Shown piece after piece: positions 1 through 11,402 of a stretch of DNA of 64,000 bases. A program made the translations under genes and the position numbers. Origin of the DNA: Mycobacterium sp. HUMS_12744610 (GTDB taxonomy: Bacteria > Actinomycetota > Actinomycetes > Mycobacteriales > Mycobacteriaceae). The first letter of the stretch is position 1, and each line of letters opens with the position of its first letter. Under the pieces are notes generated by a model. It ran no database searches. It had not been told where the DNA came from and saw only the letters and a program-made list of their open reading frames with translations. The stretch lies in contig NZ_JBGEDP010000001.1 in NCBI RefSeq assembly GCF_041206865.1, forward strand, positions 2,604,001-2,668,000, in the 5' to 3' direction.

Positions 1-454
1 GGCCCGGGTCTTCGGCCGTTGCGAGACCTCCACCGGCATCAAGGCGTTCACCCGACTGGTCGACCAGGTCATGACCAGCCAGCCCTACGCATCAGCCACG
101 CGGGTGTTCTTCATCGTCGATAACGGCTCCTCACACCGCGGTATCGCCGCGATCGACCGGCTCAGCGCCCGCTACCCGAATGCGACCATGATCCACACCC
201 CCGTGCACGCCTCCTGGCTCAACCAAGTCGAGATCTACTTCTCCATCGTCCAGCGGAAAGTACTCACCCCCAACGACTTCCCCGACCTCACCGTGCTCGA
301 GCAACGCCTGGCAACATTCCAGGATTGCTACAACCGCACCGCCGAACCATTCCGCTGGCGATACACCAGCGCTGACCTTCACCAACACCTCACCCGGCTC
401 GACCACCACACCCCTGCCGCATGACCCCCGACGAATTAACGGGCAAGACCACTA
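1..454 (+). mobile_element. Right end of an IS630-family insertion sequence (truncated by window edge)
   Basis: Only the distal part of the element is inside the window: the C-terminal half of its transposase and about 30 bases after the stop. It lies directly downstream of the fadD15 stop codon, so it inserted without breaking that gene. IS630-family elements target TA dinucleotides; TA occurs at 437-438 and 453-454, so the boundary is probably one of these. The partner inverted repeat is outside the window, so the end cannot be fixed. Confidence 0.55.
2..424 (+). CDS. IS630-family transposase, C-terminal part (5' truncated by window)
   Basis: The frame is open from the first bases of the window and ends at TGA 422-424, giving 140 residues of a DDE transposase. 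Two catalytic landmarks of the IS630/Tc1-mariner superfamily are visible: the second aspartate in VDNGSSHRG and the glutamate in WLNQVEIYFS, followed by the usual helical tail. The protein cuts and joins the element ends. The N-terminal helix-turn-helix and first catalytic Asp lie upstream of the window, so intactness cannot be judged. Family assignment is strong; the individual element is not identified. Confidence 0.85.
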   Translation, partial: ARVFGRCETSTGIKAFTRLVDQVMTSQPYASATRVFFIVDNGSSHRGIAAIDRLSARYPNATMIHTPVHASWLNQVEIYFSIVQRKVLTPNDFPDLTVLEQRLATFQDCYNRTAEPFRWRYTSADLHQHLTRLDHHTPAA

Positions 455-456
455 AG

Positions 457-2259
457 TCAGTCCTTGGCGTAGATCGCTTCGATGTCGGTGGCGAACTTCT
501 CGGCCACCACTTTGCGCTTGACCTTCATCGTCGGTGTCAGCTCGCCGGTGTCCTCGGTGAAGTCGACCGGCAGGATGCGGAACTTGCGGATCGACTCGGC
601 GTGCGACACCGCGAGGTTGGCCTGCTTGACGGCGGCGTCCACCTCGGCGATCAGGTCGGGATCGTTGGCCAGATCGCCGACCGAGGCACCGGCCGCCTTG
701 CTGTTGCGTTGCTTCCAGCCGTCGAACGCCTCGGGGTCGATGGTGATCAGCGCGCCGATGAACGGCTTGTTGTCACCGACGACCATTGCCTGGCTGATCA
801 GCGGGTGACCCCGCAGTTGGTCCTCGAGCACGGCGGGTGCGACGTTCTTGCCGCCCGCGGTGACGATGATCTCCTTTTTGCGGCCGGTGATCGTCAGGAA
901 GCCGTCCTCGTCGACCGCACCCAGGTCGCCCGTCTTGAACCAGCCGTCGGTGAACGCCTCGGCGGTAGCCTGCTCGTTGCCCCAGTAGCCGCTGAACACC
1001 ACGCCCCCGCGCACCAGCAGCTCCCCGTCCTCGCCGATGCGTAAGCTGTTGCCGGGCACCAGCGTTCCGACGGTCCCGACCTTGACGTTGTCGACCTGGT
1101 TGACCGTGATGGCCGCGCTGGTCTCGGTCAGGCCGTAGCCCTCGTGGATGGTGACCCCCACGCCGCGGTAGAAGTGGCCCAGCCGCGCACCCAGCGGCGC
1201 ACCGCCGGACACCGATGCGCGGCAGTCGCCGCCCAGCGCCGCGCGCAGCTTGCTGTAGACCACGCGGTCGAACAGCGCGTGCTTGGCGCGCAGCCGCAGC
1301 CCGGGCCGACCGCGGTCGTGGGCCTGGCTCCACTCGACCGCGGTCTGGGCGGCGATCGCGAAGATCCGTCCCTTGCCGTCGTTGGCGGCGTTCTGCTCGG
1401 CCGTGTTGTACACCTTCTCGAACACCCTCGGCACCGACACCACGACCGTCGGCTTGAACTCCGCCAGCAGCGCCAGCAGGTTCTTGATGTCGCTGGTGAA
1501 GCCGACGGTCACCTTGTTGGCGAATGCGCCCAGGGTGAGCGCGCGGGCCAGCACGTGGGCCAGCGGCAGGAACACCAGCAGCCGCTGCCCCTTGTCGAGT
1601 AGCGTCGGGAGGCACTCCTTGGTGCCCCGCGTCTCGTAGAGCAGGTTGGAATGGGTGAGCTGACAGCCCTTGGGCCGGCCGGTCGTGCCCGAGGTGTAGA
1701 TCAGCGTCGCCGGATGCTCGGCCCGCAGCGCCCCGAGCCGCGCCGTCAGTTCCGCCGGGTCGACCGACGCACCGGCCTCGACCAGCTGATCGAGGGCCTT
1801 GGGGCCCGACCCGTCGATGTGTAGCACCCGGCGCAGCGCGGGCAGGTCACCGGCGAGCTCGGTCACCATCGCGGCGTGGGCGTCGGTTTCGGCGAACGCC
1901 AGCACCGCCGCCGAGTCCTGCAGCACCCATCGCACCTGCTCGGCCGACGACGTCTCGTAGATCGGCACCGTGACCGCGCCCACCGACAGGATCGCCAGGT
2001 CGAGGATCGCCCACTCGTAGCGAGTGGCCGAGAAGATCGAAACCCGGTCACCGGCCTGCACTCCCAGTGAGATCAAACCCAGTGCCGCCGAACGAACCTG
2101 GCCGGCCGCCTCAGCGCACGTGACGTCAGTCCAGACGCCGTCGACCCGGCGCTGGTAGATCGCGAAGCCGGGGTCGTCGCGCTCGTGCTCGAAGACCATG
2201 GCCGCGATGTTGTCGTGCTCGGCGACGGTGAAGCGGGCAGGAACGCTGTACTCACGCAC
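457..2259 (-). CDS. fadD15: Long-chain fatty-acid--CoA ligase FadD15
   Basis: Activates a fatty acid to its acyl-adenylate and then acyl-CoA at the expense of ATP. The 600-residue protein has the full ANL-superfamily motif set: the P-loop [11 protein letters not shown] around residues 188-198, GYGLTET in the middle, and the C-terminal hinge [21 protein letters not shown] with the conserved Asp, Arg and Lys. Length is normal for the bacterial long-chain family. Start is GTG at 2259. It is divergent from the next gene and is orthologous by synteny to M. tuberculosis Rv2187. Substrate chain length cannot be read from the sequence. The IS630 remnant begins just past its stop. Confidence 0.93.
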   Translation of the reverse strand: MREYSVPARFTVAEHDNIAAMVFEHERDDPGFAIYQRRVDGVWTDVTCAEAAGQVRSAALGLISLGVQAGDRVSIFSATRYEWAILDLAILSVGAVTVPIYETSSAEQVRWVLQDSAAVLAFAETDAHAAMVTELAGDLPALRRVLHIDGSGPKALDQLVEAGASVDPAELTARLGALRAEHPATLIYTSGTTGRPKGCQLTHSNLLYETRGTKECLPTLLDKGQRLLVFLPLAHVLARALTLGAFANKVTVGFTSDIKNLLALLAEFKPTVVVSVPRVFEKVYNTAEQNAANDGKGRIFAIAAQTAVEWSQAHDRGRPGLRLRAKHALFDRVVYSKLRAALGGDCRASVSGGAPLGARLGHFYRGVGVTIHEGYGLTETSAAITVNQVDNVKVGTVGTLVPGNSLRIGEDGELLVRGGVVFSGYWGNEQATAEAFTDGWFKTGDLGAVDEDGFLTITGRKKEIIVTAGGKNVAPAVLEDQLRGHPLISQAMVVGDNKPFIGALITIDPEAFDGWKQRNSKAAGASVGDLANDPDLIAEVDAAVKQANLAVSHAESIRKFRILPVDFTEDTGELTPTMKVKRKVVAEKFATDIEAIYAKD

Positions 2260-2388
2260 TGTGTTGACCTCGTCTTAGCTAGTGATGCCGGCCGGCTTGC
2301 TGTGTCCAGCCTAATGCGGGGACCTCCCCGCCCGTCCCGGCCCGGCCCGGAGATGGCCGGCCGGCCCCGCGTGTGTGAAGCTGGGGTG

Positions 2389-2787
2389 GTGAACAGCATC
2401 CAGATCGCCGACCAGACGTATGTCGCGGTCGACGGCGCGCGGGTCGGCATTGTCATCGCCGATCCGTCGAACTGGCGCCGGTGGTGGCCCGACCTGCGGT
2501 TGCAGGTGGTCGAGGACCGCGCCGACAAGGGGATCCGGTGGACCGTGACCGGCGCGCTGACCGGCACCATGGAGATCTGGCTGGAACCCATGCCCGACGG
2601 CCTGGACGGCGTGGTGCTGCACTACTTCCTGCACGCGGAACCGACCGGCCTGGCGGCCTGGCAGCTGGCCAAGCTGAACCTGGCCAAGGTGATCCATCGG
2701 CGCCGGGTCGCGGGCAAGAACGTGGCATTCGAACTCAAGGGCTCACTGGAACGGTCACGCCCGGTCGGGACTTCTCCGGCAGTCTAG
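2389..2787 (+). CDS. SRPBCC-like conserved protein (Rv2186c type)
   Basis: A 132-residue protein conserved at this position in mycobacteria, of unknown function. The pattern of a tryptophan-rich helix (PSNWRRWWPDLRL) followed by alternating beta strands and a long C-terminal helix suggests a small START/SRPBCC ligand-binding fold like its downstream neighbour. No signal peptide or membrane segment is seen. I chose GTG 2389 (GTG 2386 is equally possible) because residues before it are low-complexity and overlap the fadD15 promoter region. It starts a codirectional run of five genes up to the acyltransferase. Confidence 0.75.
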   Translation: MNSIQIADQTYVAVDGARVGIVIADPSNWRRWWPDLRLQVVEDRADKGIRWTVTGALTGTMEIWLEPMPDGLDGVVLHYFLHAEPTGLAAWQLAKLNLAKVIHRRRVAGKNVAFELKGSLERSRPVGTSPAV

Positions 2788-2883
2788 CGCTCAACGTCCG
2801 GCATGGAGAGTACCGTTTCGGGCCGGAGACCGGGTTAGTCCCGCAGCGGGGCGGCTCGCTCGTGGGAGAGAGGCAGCAGCCAG

Positions 2884-3321
2884 GTGGCGGAGAAGACGAC
2901 GCAGACCATTCACATCGACGCTGATCCCGACACGATATTGAAGGTGATCGCCGACATCGATGCCTACCCGGATTGGATCTCGGAGTACAAGGAAGCCGAG
3001 GTGCAGGAGAGGGGCGCCGACGGCTACCCCAAGGTGGCGCGTTTCGTGATGGACGCCGGCATCATCAAAGACACCCTGGTTATGTCCTACCAGTGGCCCG
3101 AGGATCGCCGATCGCTGAGCTGGACCCTGGTCTCCAGCTCGCTACTGCGTTCGCTCGAGGGTTCGTATCGTTTGGCGCCCAAGGGTTCTGGCACCGACGT
3201 CACCTACGAGCTGACGGTGGACCTCGCCCTCCCGATGATCGGGATGCTCAAACGCAAGGCCGAGCGCAGGCTCACCGATACCGCGTTGAAGGATCTGAAG
3301 AAACGAGTCGAGGCTGAGTGA
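2884..3321 (+). CDS. SRPBCC / polyketide cyclase-like lipid-binding protein (Rv2185c type)
   Basis: A 145-residue START-like protein. The sequence opens with the typical first strand (TIHIDADPDTILKVIADIDAYPDWISEYKEAEV) and ends with the long C-terminal helix that closes the hydrophobic cavity. It probably binds a hydrophobic ligand or helps its modification. No catalytic residues can be assigned. GTG 2884 is used because it begins the conserved strand and follows a purine-rich stretch. The next gene overlaps its 3' end, so the two are probably co-translated with the ArsA-like ATPase. Role inferred from fold only. Confidence 0.85.
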   Translation: MAEKTTQTIHIDADPDTILKVIADIDAYPDWISEYKEAEVQERGADGYPKVARFVMDAGIIKDTLVMSYQWPEDRRSLSWTLVSSSLLRSLEGSYRLAPKGSGTDVTYELTVDLALPMIGMLKRKAERRLTDTALKDLKKRVEAE

Positions 3322-4573
3322 TTCCGTTACGCCGACCCCGGCCCGGATCAGTCTGTTCGTCGGCAAGGGCGGGGTAGGAAAGTCAACTCTGGCCTCGGCC
3401 ACCGCGGTCGCCGCCGCGAACCGGGGTCAGCGCGTGCTGGTGGTGTCCACCGACCAGGCGCATTCGCTGGGCGACGTGCTGGGCGTCCCGGTCCCGCCGA
3501 GCGGGGGCGACGAGGCCGTCCGGGTGCTCGCCGACGACCAGTCCGGTGCCGGTTTTCTCGACGCGCTGGCCCTGGACACCCTGGCCCTGCTCGAGGCCCG
3601 CTGGCAGCACGTTGTCGGCGCCGTGGACCGCAGGTTTCCCGACTCTGAGCTGGGCACCATTGCGCCCGAAGAACTTTCGGCCCTGCCGGGCGTGCAGGAA
3701 GTCCTCGGGTTGCACGCCGTCGGTGAGCTTTCGGCCTCCGGGCGCTGGGATCTCGTCGTCGTCGACTGCGCCTCGACCGCCGACGCGTTGCGGATGCTGA
3801 CCCTGCCTGCCACGTTCGGGCTCTACGTCGAGCGTGGGTGGCCGCGCCACCGCAGGTTGTCGATCGCCGCCGACGACAGCCGCTCGGCGGCGGTGGTGGA
3901 GTTGCTGGAGCGCATCAGCGCGGGTGTCGACGCGCTCGGCGCACTGCTGACCGACGGCGAGCTGGTCGGTGCGCACCTGGTGCTGACCCCCGAGCGGGTG
4001 GTGGTGGCCGAGGCGGTCCGGACCCTGGGCTCGCTGGCGTTGATGGGGGTGCGCGTGGAGGAGCTGATCGTCAACCAGGTTCTCGTGCAGGACGAGTCCT
4101 ACGAGTACCACAACCTGCCCGCGCACCCGGCGTTCTCCTGGTACGCCGAACGCATCTGCGAACAACGGGTCGTCCTGGACGAACTGGCCGCCGCCATGGG
4201 TGACGTCGCGCTGGTGGTGACCCCGCACCTGTCCGGCGAACCGATCGGCCCCAAGGCGCTGGGCGCACTGCTCGACAGCGCCCGCCGGACGGGTACGGGC
4301 GCGCCGCCGGGCCCGTTGCAGCCCATCGTCGACCTCGAATCCGGATCGGGGCTTGGGGCGACATACCGGATGCGGCTAGCGTTGCCCCAACTCGATTCGG
4401 GTGCCCTGACCCTCGGCCGTGTCGACGACGACCTGATCATCAGCGTCGGCGGGTTGCGGCGCCGGGTGCGGCTGGCGTCCGTACTGCGGCGTTGCACGGT
4501 GCTGGACGCGCGTCTGCGGGGTAGTGAACTGACGGTTCGTTTCCGACCAGACCCGGAGGTGTGGCCTAGATGA
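3314..4573 (+). CDS. ArsA/GET3-like P-loop ATPase (Rv2184c type), probable CTG start
   Basis: A cytosolic ATPase of the ArsA/GET3/MinD class. A deviant Walker A motif GKGGVGKS lies at residues 17-24 and is followed by a switch region with STDQAHSLGD, as in ArsA proteins. It lacks recognisable arsenite-binding cysteines, so anion export is not indicated; a client-protein or membrane-targeting role is more likely. An in-frame TGA at 3296-3298 limits the start. The only canonical-like initiator before the P-loop is CTG 3314, preceded by GAAGAAACGAG. This gives about 419 residues and an 8-base overlap with the previous gene. Its stop overlaps the next ATG (ATGA). Confidence 0.8.
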   Translation: MSDSVTPTPARISLFVGKGGVGKSTLASATAVAAANRGQRVLVVSTDQAHSLGDVLGVPVPPSGGDEAVRVLADDQSGAGFLDALALDTLALLEARWQHVVGAVDRRFPDSELGTIAPEELSALPGVQEVLGLHAVGELSASGRWDLVVVDCASTADALRMLTLPATFGLYVERGWPRHRRLSIAADDSRSAAVVELLERISAGVDALGALLTDGELVGAHLVLTPERVVVAEAVRTLGSLALMGVRVEELIVNQVLVQDESYEYHNLPAHPAFSWYAERICEQRVVLDELAAAMGDVALVVTPHLSGEPIGPKALGALLDSARRTGTGAPPGPLQPIVDLESGSGLGATYRMRLALPQLDSGALTLGRVDDDLIISVGGLRRRVRLASVLRRCTVLDARLRGSELTVRFRPDPEVWPR

Positions 4574-4974
4574 GTGGGGCTCATCCCGACGTCGGTCCCG
4601 AGCTGCGCAGGCTCGCCCAGGCGATCCTGGACGGAATCGACCCGGCGGTGCGGCTGGCGGCCGCGATGACGGCCGGCGGTGGGCCGGGAACCGGGAAATG
4701 CCAGCAGGTGTGGTGCCCGGTGTGTGCGCTGGCCGCGCTGGCCACCGGTGAGCAGCACCCGCTGCTCACCGTGATCGCCGACCACAGCATCGTTCTGCTC
4801 GAGGTGATCCGCGGCATCGTCGGTGACGCCGACCGCTCGCCGGAGCCGCCGCCGGACGGGCCGCGCGGTGGCGGTGTGCGGCCGCCGGGCGACGAGACGC
4901 GCGCCGGCAGGGATGCGGGGGAAGGCACCGCCAGGAGCCGGTATCAGCCCATCCCGGTCACCGTCGAGGAGTGA
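4570..4974 (+). CDS. Conserved hypothetical protein with Cys-x(4)-Cys-x2-Cys motif (Rv2183c type)
   Basis: A 134-residue protein translationally coupled to the ArsA-like ATPase through an ATGA overlap. The N-terminal half is helical and contains the motif CQQVWCPVCALAAL near residues 39-52, whose cysteines could bind metal or form disulfides. The C-terminal third is a charged, proline- and glycine-rich tail. Conserved in mycobacteria beside the ATPase, so it may be a partner or client of that enzyme; this is inference. No known domain recognised. Confidence 0.7.
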   Translation: MSGAHPDVGPELRRLAQAILDGIDPAVRLAAAMTAGGGPGTGKCQQVWCPVCALAALATGEQHPLLTVIADHSIVLLEVIRGIVGDADRSPEPPPDGPRGGGVRPPGDETRAGRDAGEGTARSRYQPIPVTVEE

Positions 4975-5058
4975 GTCGCCCGCGTCGCAGGTGGTCGCCC
5001 GGGCCGCGGATGGGTACAGTTGACGCAGTACACGACCGGCGGGGTGAGAGGGAGGGCC

Positions 5059-5787
5059 ATGTGGTACTGGCTGTTCAAGTACATTCTTCTCGGCCCATTG
5101 CTATCACTGCTTGGTCGGCCCAAAGTCGAAGGCCTGGAACATCTTCCGCACTCCGGGTCGGCGATTCTGGCCAGTAATCACCTGGCGGTGATGGACAGCT
5201 TCTACCTGCCCCTGGTCGTGCGCCGCCGGATCACGTTCCTGGCCAAATCCGAATACTTCACCGGCACCGGCCTCAAGGGCTGGTTCCAGCGCTGGTTCTT
5301 CACCGCCGTCGGTCAGGTCCCGATCGACCGCACCAACGCCGACGCCGCGCAGGCGGCGCTGGACACCGCCGAACGGCTGCTGAGCCAAGGCAAGTTGCTC
5401 GGGATGTACCCCGAGGGCACCCGCTCGCCCGACGGCCGGCTCTACAAGGGCAAGACCGGCCTGGCCCGGCTGGCTCTGCACACCGGGGTTCCGGTTATCC
5501 CGGTGGCGATGATCGGCACCAACGTGGTCAACCCGCCCGGTACGAACATGCTGCACTTCGGCCGGGTCACCGTCCGCTTCGGCAAGCCGATGGACTTCTC
5601 CCGCTTCGAGGGAATGGCCGGCAACCGGTTCATCGAACGCGCCGTCACCGACGAGGTGATCTACGAGCTGATGGGCCTGTCCGGCCAGGAATACGTCGAC
5701 ATCTACGCGGCCAGCCTCAAGGAAGGTGGCTCCGGTGACGCCTCCGCCGGTGACGCCGCGCGCATCCCCGAGACCGCCGCGGGTTAA
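5059..5787 (+). CDS. PlsC-family 1-acyl-sn-glycerol-3-phosphate acyltransferase (Rv2182c type)
   Basis: A membrane-associated acyltransferase that transfers a fatty acyl group to a lysophospholipid or related acceptor. Of the 242 residues, the N-terminus is a short hydrophobic segment. Then come the catalytic block NHLAVMD (an NHx4D variant, about residues 40-46), an acceptor-binding block around PIDRTN, the glycerophosphate-binding PEGTRSPDG, and the VIPVAMIG block. I start at ATG 5059 because it follows GAGAGGGAGGGCC; an upstream TTG at 5020 is in frame but has no conserved residues. Its TAA shares the palindrome TTAA with the convergent mannosyltransferase stop. Confidence 0.9.
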   Translation: MWYWLFKYILLGPLLSLLGRPKVEGLEHLPHSGSAILASNHLAVMDSFYLPLVVRRRITFLAKSEYFTGTGLKGWFQRWFFTAVGQVPIDRTNADAAQAALDTAERLLSQGKLLGMYPEGTRSPDGRLYKGKTGLARLALHTGVPVIPVAMIGTNVVNPPGTNMLHFGRVTVRFGKPMDFSRFEGMAGNRFIERAVTDEVIYELMGLSGQEYVDIYAASLKEGGSGDASAGDAARIPETAAG

Positions 5788-7079
5788 CCGGCCGCCGACA
5801 CCGGTGTCAGGGTGGGCGATGCCGGGTGCCGCGAGCCGGCGCGGGCGCCGACGGTGACTCCGGCCGCGGCGATGACCGCCAACGCCCACCACACGTAGGA
5901 CATCCCGGCCAGTTGGCGCCACCACACCGCGGTCGTCTCGTGATGCTTGGGCAGCAGGTTGATCGGGGTCCATGCCATCAGCGCCACCCCGGCGGCGCTG
6001 ACCACCGCCAGCGCGACGTTGCGCCGCCGCCAGCCCAGGACCGCGGTCACCAGCACCGCCGGCACCATCCAGACCCAGTGGTGCGACCACGACACCGGCG
6101 ACACGACCAAGCCGAACAGCGCGACACAGATGATCGCCAGCGTCGGCTCGCCGGCGCGCAGCACCCGCCGCATCGCCCAGATGGTCAGCCCCAGCACGAG
6201 CAGGCTCGCGGCCACCCACAGCACGAAGCGCTCGTGCTCGCCGAGGTCCAACCGCGCCAGCCCGCCCGCGACGTTCTGGTCGGTGTTCAGCGCCGCGGCG
6301 CCGATCCGGTCGGTGTGGTGCACCGTGCGGGTCCAGTACTCCCACGAATCGTCCCAGGCCAGCGCGAAACCGACGGCCGTCGCGGCCGCGAACGACGCCA
6401 CCGCGGTGAGCGCCGCGCGGTTGTCGCGGCGCAGCACCAAATAGAGCAGAAACACCGCGGGGGTGAGCTTGAGCGCGATCCCCAACCCGAGCAGCACGCC
6501 GCGCGGCCACGGCGTGCGGCGCGGGAAGCAGTCGGCGATCACCAGCGTCATCAGCACGGCGTTGATCTGGCCGAACGCGAAGTTGGAGTTGATGGGTTCC
6601 AGCCAGATCGCCGCGGGCGCCACGATCATCACCGTCAACCACAGCCGGCGCAGCCACGGCGGCCCCGGCAGCACCGTCGAGGTGTCCCACACGTCGAGGC
6701 GGGTGAGCACGATCAACGTCGACACCATCAGCAGCGCCAGCGTCAGCAACGTGATTGCGACGCTGGCGGCCGGCATGTGCAACCAGGCGAACGGGCTGAA
6801 CACGATGGCCGCCAGCGGGGGATAGGTGAAGGGCAGGTTCAGCCCGATGGGGGTGTGGAACAACACCTCGCCGCGGTACAGCGGATGCCCGTCTAACCAG
6901 GCCTGACCGCCCATCTGATAGATGTCGATGTCGATGCGGTACGGAGTGTGCCCGAACAGGCGCCACGCCGTGTAGCCCAGCGCGGCGGCCGCCGCCAACC
7001 AGAGCAGTCCCCACGTCAGCGCCCGTCCGAGCCCACTTCTGCCAGCGAAGCCCGCGCCGGGCGTCTGCGATCTACTCAT
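5784..7079 (-). CDS. mptC: Alpha-(1->2) mannosyltransferase, GT87 family, polyprenol-phosphomannose dependent (Rv2181)
   Basis: A 431-residue integral membrane glycosyltransferase that adds alpha-1,2-linked mannose branches to the mannan backbone of lipomannan and lipoarabinomannan on the outer face of the plasma membrane. It has about ten hydrophobic helices and a long first extracytoplasmic loop with paired acidic residues ([13 protein letters not shown]), typical of GT-C enzymes where Asp acts in catalysis. Function is taken from the characterised mycobacterial and corynebacterial family by synteny and architecture. A -10-like TAGGCT lies 10 bases upstream of the ATG on the minus strand. 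The same window also encodes MptA, the backbone enzyme. Confidence 0.88.
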   Translation of the reverse strand: MSRSQTPGAGFAGRSGLGRALTWGLLWLAAAAALGYTAWRLFGHTPYRIDIDIYQMGGQAWLDGHPLYRGEVLFHTPIGLNLPFTYPPLAAIVFSPFAWLHMPAASVAITLLTLALLMVSTLIVLTRLDVWDTSTVLPGPPWLRRLWLTVMIVAPAAIWLEPINSNFAFGQINAVLMTLVIADCFPRRTPWPRGVLLGLGIALKLTPAVFLLYLVLRRDNRAALTAVASFAAATAVGFALAWDDSWEYWTRTVHHTDRIGAAALNTDQNVAGGLARLDLGEHERFVLWVAASLLVLGLTIWAMRRVLRAGEPTLAIICVALFGLVVSPVSWSHHWVWMVPAVLVTAVLGWRRRNVALAVVSAAGVALMAWTPINLLPKHHETTAVWWRQLAGMSYVWWALAVIAAAGVTVGARAGSRHPASPTLTPVSAAG

Positions 7080-7160
7080 CTCGCCGAACAGCCTAATCGG
7101 TGCGCGGGCCGGGCAGCGGCCGGCGCAGCGCGGCTCCCGCCGGGCGCGGCAAGGCAGGCG

Positions 7161-7166
7161 TAGGTT
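7161..7166 (+). promoter_or_regulatory. Leaderless -10 element (TAGGTT)
   Basis: TAGGTT fits the mycobacterial TANNNT -10 consensus and ends 6 bases before GTG 7173, so transcription would begin at the start codon itself. No convincing -35 was seen. Confidence 0.5.
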
Positions 7167-7172
7167 TCAGGT

Positions 7173-8063
7173 GTGTTGCAGTGGTTCGTGTCGAGGATCA
7201 CGACTTGGTTCTCCCATGACATCCACGATGGCGGCCGGCTGCCGCTGTTGTGCTGTCTGGTGGCCTTCATCCTGACGTTTTTCGTCACGCGAACCTTCGT
7301 CCGGTTCATCCGCCAGCGTGCCGCGACCGGGCGACCGCCCAAATGGTGGCAGCCGCGCAACGTCCACATCGGGGGGGTACACATTCACCACGTGACGTTC
7401 GGGGTGGTGCTGGTGCTGGTGTCCGGGCTGACGCTGGTCACCATATCCCTGGACGGCACCGAAGCCGAATTCACCTCCGCCGCGATATTTTTCGGTGTCG
7501 GGGCCGCGTTGGTACTCGACGAGTACGCGTTGATCCTGCACCTCTCCGATGTGTACTGGTCGGAAGACGGGCGCACGTCGGTGGACGCGGTGTTCGCCGC
7601 GGTGGGCGTGGCCGGCCTGCTGATCATGGGACTCCATCCGTTGATGTTCTTCATGCCGCTATGGCAGGGCACGGATTCGACGGCGCTGCGGTTCGCGGTC
7701 GCCGGCGCGATGGCGCTCACGCTGCCCCTGGCCGTGGTCGTGGTGCTCAAGGGCAAGGTCTGGACGGGCCTGCTGGGCATGTTCATCGTCGTGCTGCTCG
7801 TGGTCGGGGCGGTCCGGTTGTCGCGCCCCCACGCCCCGTGGGCCCGGTGGCGCTACACCACCCGGCCGGACAAGATGCGGCGGGCGCTGCAACGGGAACG
7901 GACGCTGCGCCGTCCCGTCGTGCGGGCCAAGCTGGCGTTGCAGTGCGCGATCGCCGGCACCCCGCGCCTGCCCGACGAACGCACCGTCGACGCCAGGCTC
8001 GACACCGAGGTGCGTCCCGCGCCGCCGCCCGAGAACACCGAGCCCCTCCTGCTGGGCCGCTAG
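7173..8063 (+). CDS. Conserved multi-pass membrane protein (Rv2180c type)
   Basis: A 296-residue protein of unknown function. After an amphipathic N-terminus (WFSHDIHDGGRLP) it has about seven hydrophobic helices with a histidine pair in the second loop (VHIGGVHIHHVTFG), then a basic cytoplasmic tail of about 70 residues that ends in a proline-rich stretch. The histidines could bind metal, but I know of no test. GTG 7173 is supported by a leaderless -10 box ending six bases upstream. It is separate from the downstream exoribonuclease, which has its own putative promoter. Confidence 0.8.
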   Translation: MLQWFVSRITTWFSHDIHDGGRLPLLCCLVAFILTFFVTRTFVRFIRQRAATGRPPKWWQPRNVHIGGVHIHHVTFGVVLVLVSGLTLVTISLDGTEAEFTSAAIFFGVGAALVLDEYALILHLSDVYWSEDGRTSVDAVFAAVGVAGLLIMGLHPLMFFMPLWQGTDSTALRFAVAGAMALTLPLAVVVVLKGKVWTGLLGMFIVVLLVVGAVRLSRPHAPWARWRYTTRPDKMRRALQRERTLRRPVVRAKLALQCAIAGTPRLPDERTVDARLDTEVRPAPPPENTEPLLLGR

Positions 8064-8082
8064 CCCGCCGCGGCCGCGCGCC

Positions 8083-10056
<1,974 letters not shown>

Positions 10057-10067
10057 CTCCGGACGTT

Positions 10068-10127
10068 CGCGAGTGTGCGTGTCTGTACGACGACACGCCG
10101 GTGGCGACGTACATTTGCGCGCGCTCG
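10068..10127. repeat. 60-bp palindromic intergenic repeat, copy A
   Basis: About 47 of 60 positions match copy B at 22994-23053. The ends are inverted (CGAGTGTGCG against CGCGCGCTCG). Nested inside is a perfect 7-bp stem GCGTGTC/GACACGC around an 8-base loop. It fills most of the gap between the convergent genes aroG and pknL, so it could act as a two-way terminator. It does not look like coding sequence. Confidence 0.7.
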
Positions 10128-10138
10128 CCCGGCTGACC

Positions 10139-11359
10139 TCACAGCAGGCCGCTCAGGTTGCTGCCGATCGTCCACCCCACGGTCGCCGCGAGCGCGGTGA
10201 GGGCGAGCACGATCGCGACCCAGATCAGCACCGTGCGCCGGGCGCGCTGCCGGGCCCACACGAACTCGCTCATCGCGATGCCGGCGAATTCCCCTGACAA
10301 GGGCTCGTATTCGTATTCGCCCGGCTCGATCGGGGGCGGCTGCTCGGGCCAGTCCCCGGGCCCCCGGGTGAGTTGGCGGGTGGGCCGGCGAGCCGCTGCG
10401 GCGGCGGGAGGCTGCTGCCCGGCGGCCCCGCGCTCCGCCATCCGGCTGTGCTGCAGCGCCGCCGACCGGTGCTGGGCGGAATTGGCCGGGGCGGGCACCC
10501 GGAATGCCGGCAATCCGAGTTCGTCGGCGATCGCCTCGAGGTCGGCGGCCAGCTCGATCGCGTCGGCGTAGCGGTCGGCGGGGTTGCGGGCGGTCGCCCG
10601 CGCCACCAGCTCGTCGAACTGCGGGGGCACGCCGTCGATCGCGGCGCTGGGCGGGGGCACATCGGTGTCCAGGCGCTGGTAGGCGATCGACAGTGCCGTG
10701 TCGCCGGTGAACGGCGTGCGCCCGGTCAACAGCTCGTAGGTGAGGATTCCGGTGGAGTAGACGTCGCTGCGGGGGCTGGCATGCCCGTCGCGGACCTGCT
10801 CGGGCGACAGGTAGGCCGCCGTCCCCAGAATGACGTTGGCGGAGGTGATCCCGGCGGCCGCGACGGCGCGAACCAGGCCGAAATCGGCGATCTTGACCTC
10901 GCCTTCGTCGGAGATCAGCACGTTCTCGGGCTTGACGTCACGGTGCACCAGGCCCGCCCCGTGCGCGGCGGCCAGTCCGCCCAGCACCGGGCGCAGCACC
11001 GCGGCGACGGCGTGGGGCGGCATCGGCCCGCGCTCGGCCAGCAACTCGCGCAGCGTGCCGCCCTCGACGAGTTCCATCACCAGAAACGGGTGCCGGGAGT
11101 CCAGGCCCTGGTCGTAAACGGCGACCAGCCCGGGATTCTTCAACCGCGCGACCGCGCGCGCCTCGAACCGGAAGCGGGTCAGGAACTGCTCGTCGCCGGC
11201 GTAGCGGGCGTCCATCACCTTGACCGCGACGGGGCGGTCGAGCCGGACGTCGAGGCCCCGGTACACCGTCGAGGTGCCGCCGCTGGCGATCCGGGACTCC
11301 ACGAGGTAGCGGCCGTCCAGCAGCGTGCCGTCCAGCTCCCCGATCCCCGCGCCTGCCAC
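10139..11359 (-). CDS. pknL: Serine/threonine-protein kinase PknL
   Basis: A 406-residue transmembrane Hanks-type kinase. The kinase domain holds a glycine loop IASGGTSTVYRG, the ATP-binding lysine in VAVKVMD, the catalytic HRDVKPEN, DFG, and a SPE segment at the end of the activation loop. A proline-rich linker follows, then one transmembrane helix (VLIWVAIVLALTALAATVGW) close to the C-terminus, leaving only a few external residues and no sensor domain. The frame continues upstream, but GTG 11359 is preceded by TACGAT six bases away and begins just before the conserved LLDGRYLV. It is divergent from the gene for its known substrate in M. tuberculosis, the Rv2175c DNA-binding protein. Confidence 0.95.
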   Translation of the reverse strand: MAGAGIGELDGTLLDGRYLVESRIASGGTSTVYRGLDVRLDRPVAVKVMDARYAGDEQFLTRFRFEARAVARLKNPGLVAVYDQGLDSRHPFLVMELVEGGTLRELLAERGPMPPHAVAAVLRPVLGGLAAAHGAGLVHRDVKPENVLISDEGEVKIADFGLVRAVAAAGITSANVILGTAAYLSPEQVRDGHASPRSDVYSTGILTYELLTGRTPFTGDTALSIAYQRLDTDVPPPSAAIDGVPPQFDELVARATARNPADRYADAIELAADLEAIADELGLPAFRVPAPANSAQHRSAALQHSRMAERGAAGQQPPAAAAARRPTRQLTRGPGDWPEQPPPIEPGEYEYEPLSGEFAGIAMSEFVWARQRARRTVLIWVAIVLALTALAATVGWTIGSNLSGLL

Positions 11360-11365
11360 GGGGCC

Positions 11366-11371
11366 ATCGTA
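11366..11371 (-). promoter_or_regulatory. Leaderless -10 element of pknL (TACGAT, minus strand)
   Basis: Read on the minus strand, TACGAT is separated by 6 bases from GTG 11359. It supports the short start of pknL and faces the promoter of the divergent DNA-binding gene. Confidence 0.5.
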
Positions 11372-11402
11372 GGTGCGCTGCGGCCCCGGGTTGAAAAACT
11401 CC

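Noticed and set aside
421..1044. Long plus-strand open frame opposite fadD15
   Set aside because: Shadow of the fadD15 coding strand; composition and residues show no family features and it has no plausible start signal.
5826..6896. 356-codon plus-strand frame opposite mptC
   Set aside because: Antisense to a strongly recognised membrane glycosyltransferase; its Arg/Gly/His-rich translation is typical of GC-rich shadow frames.
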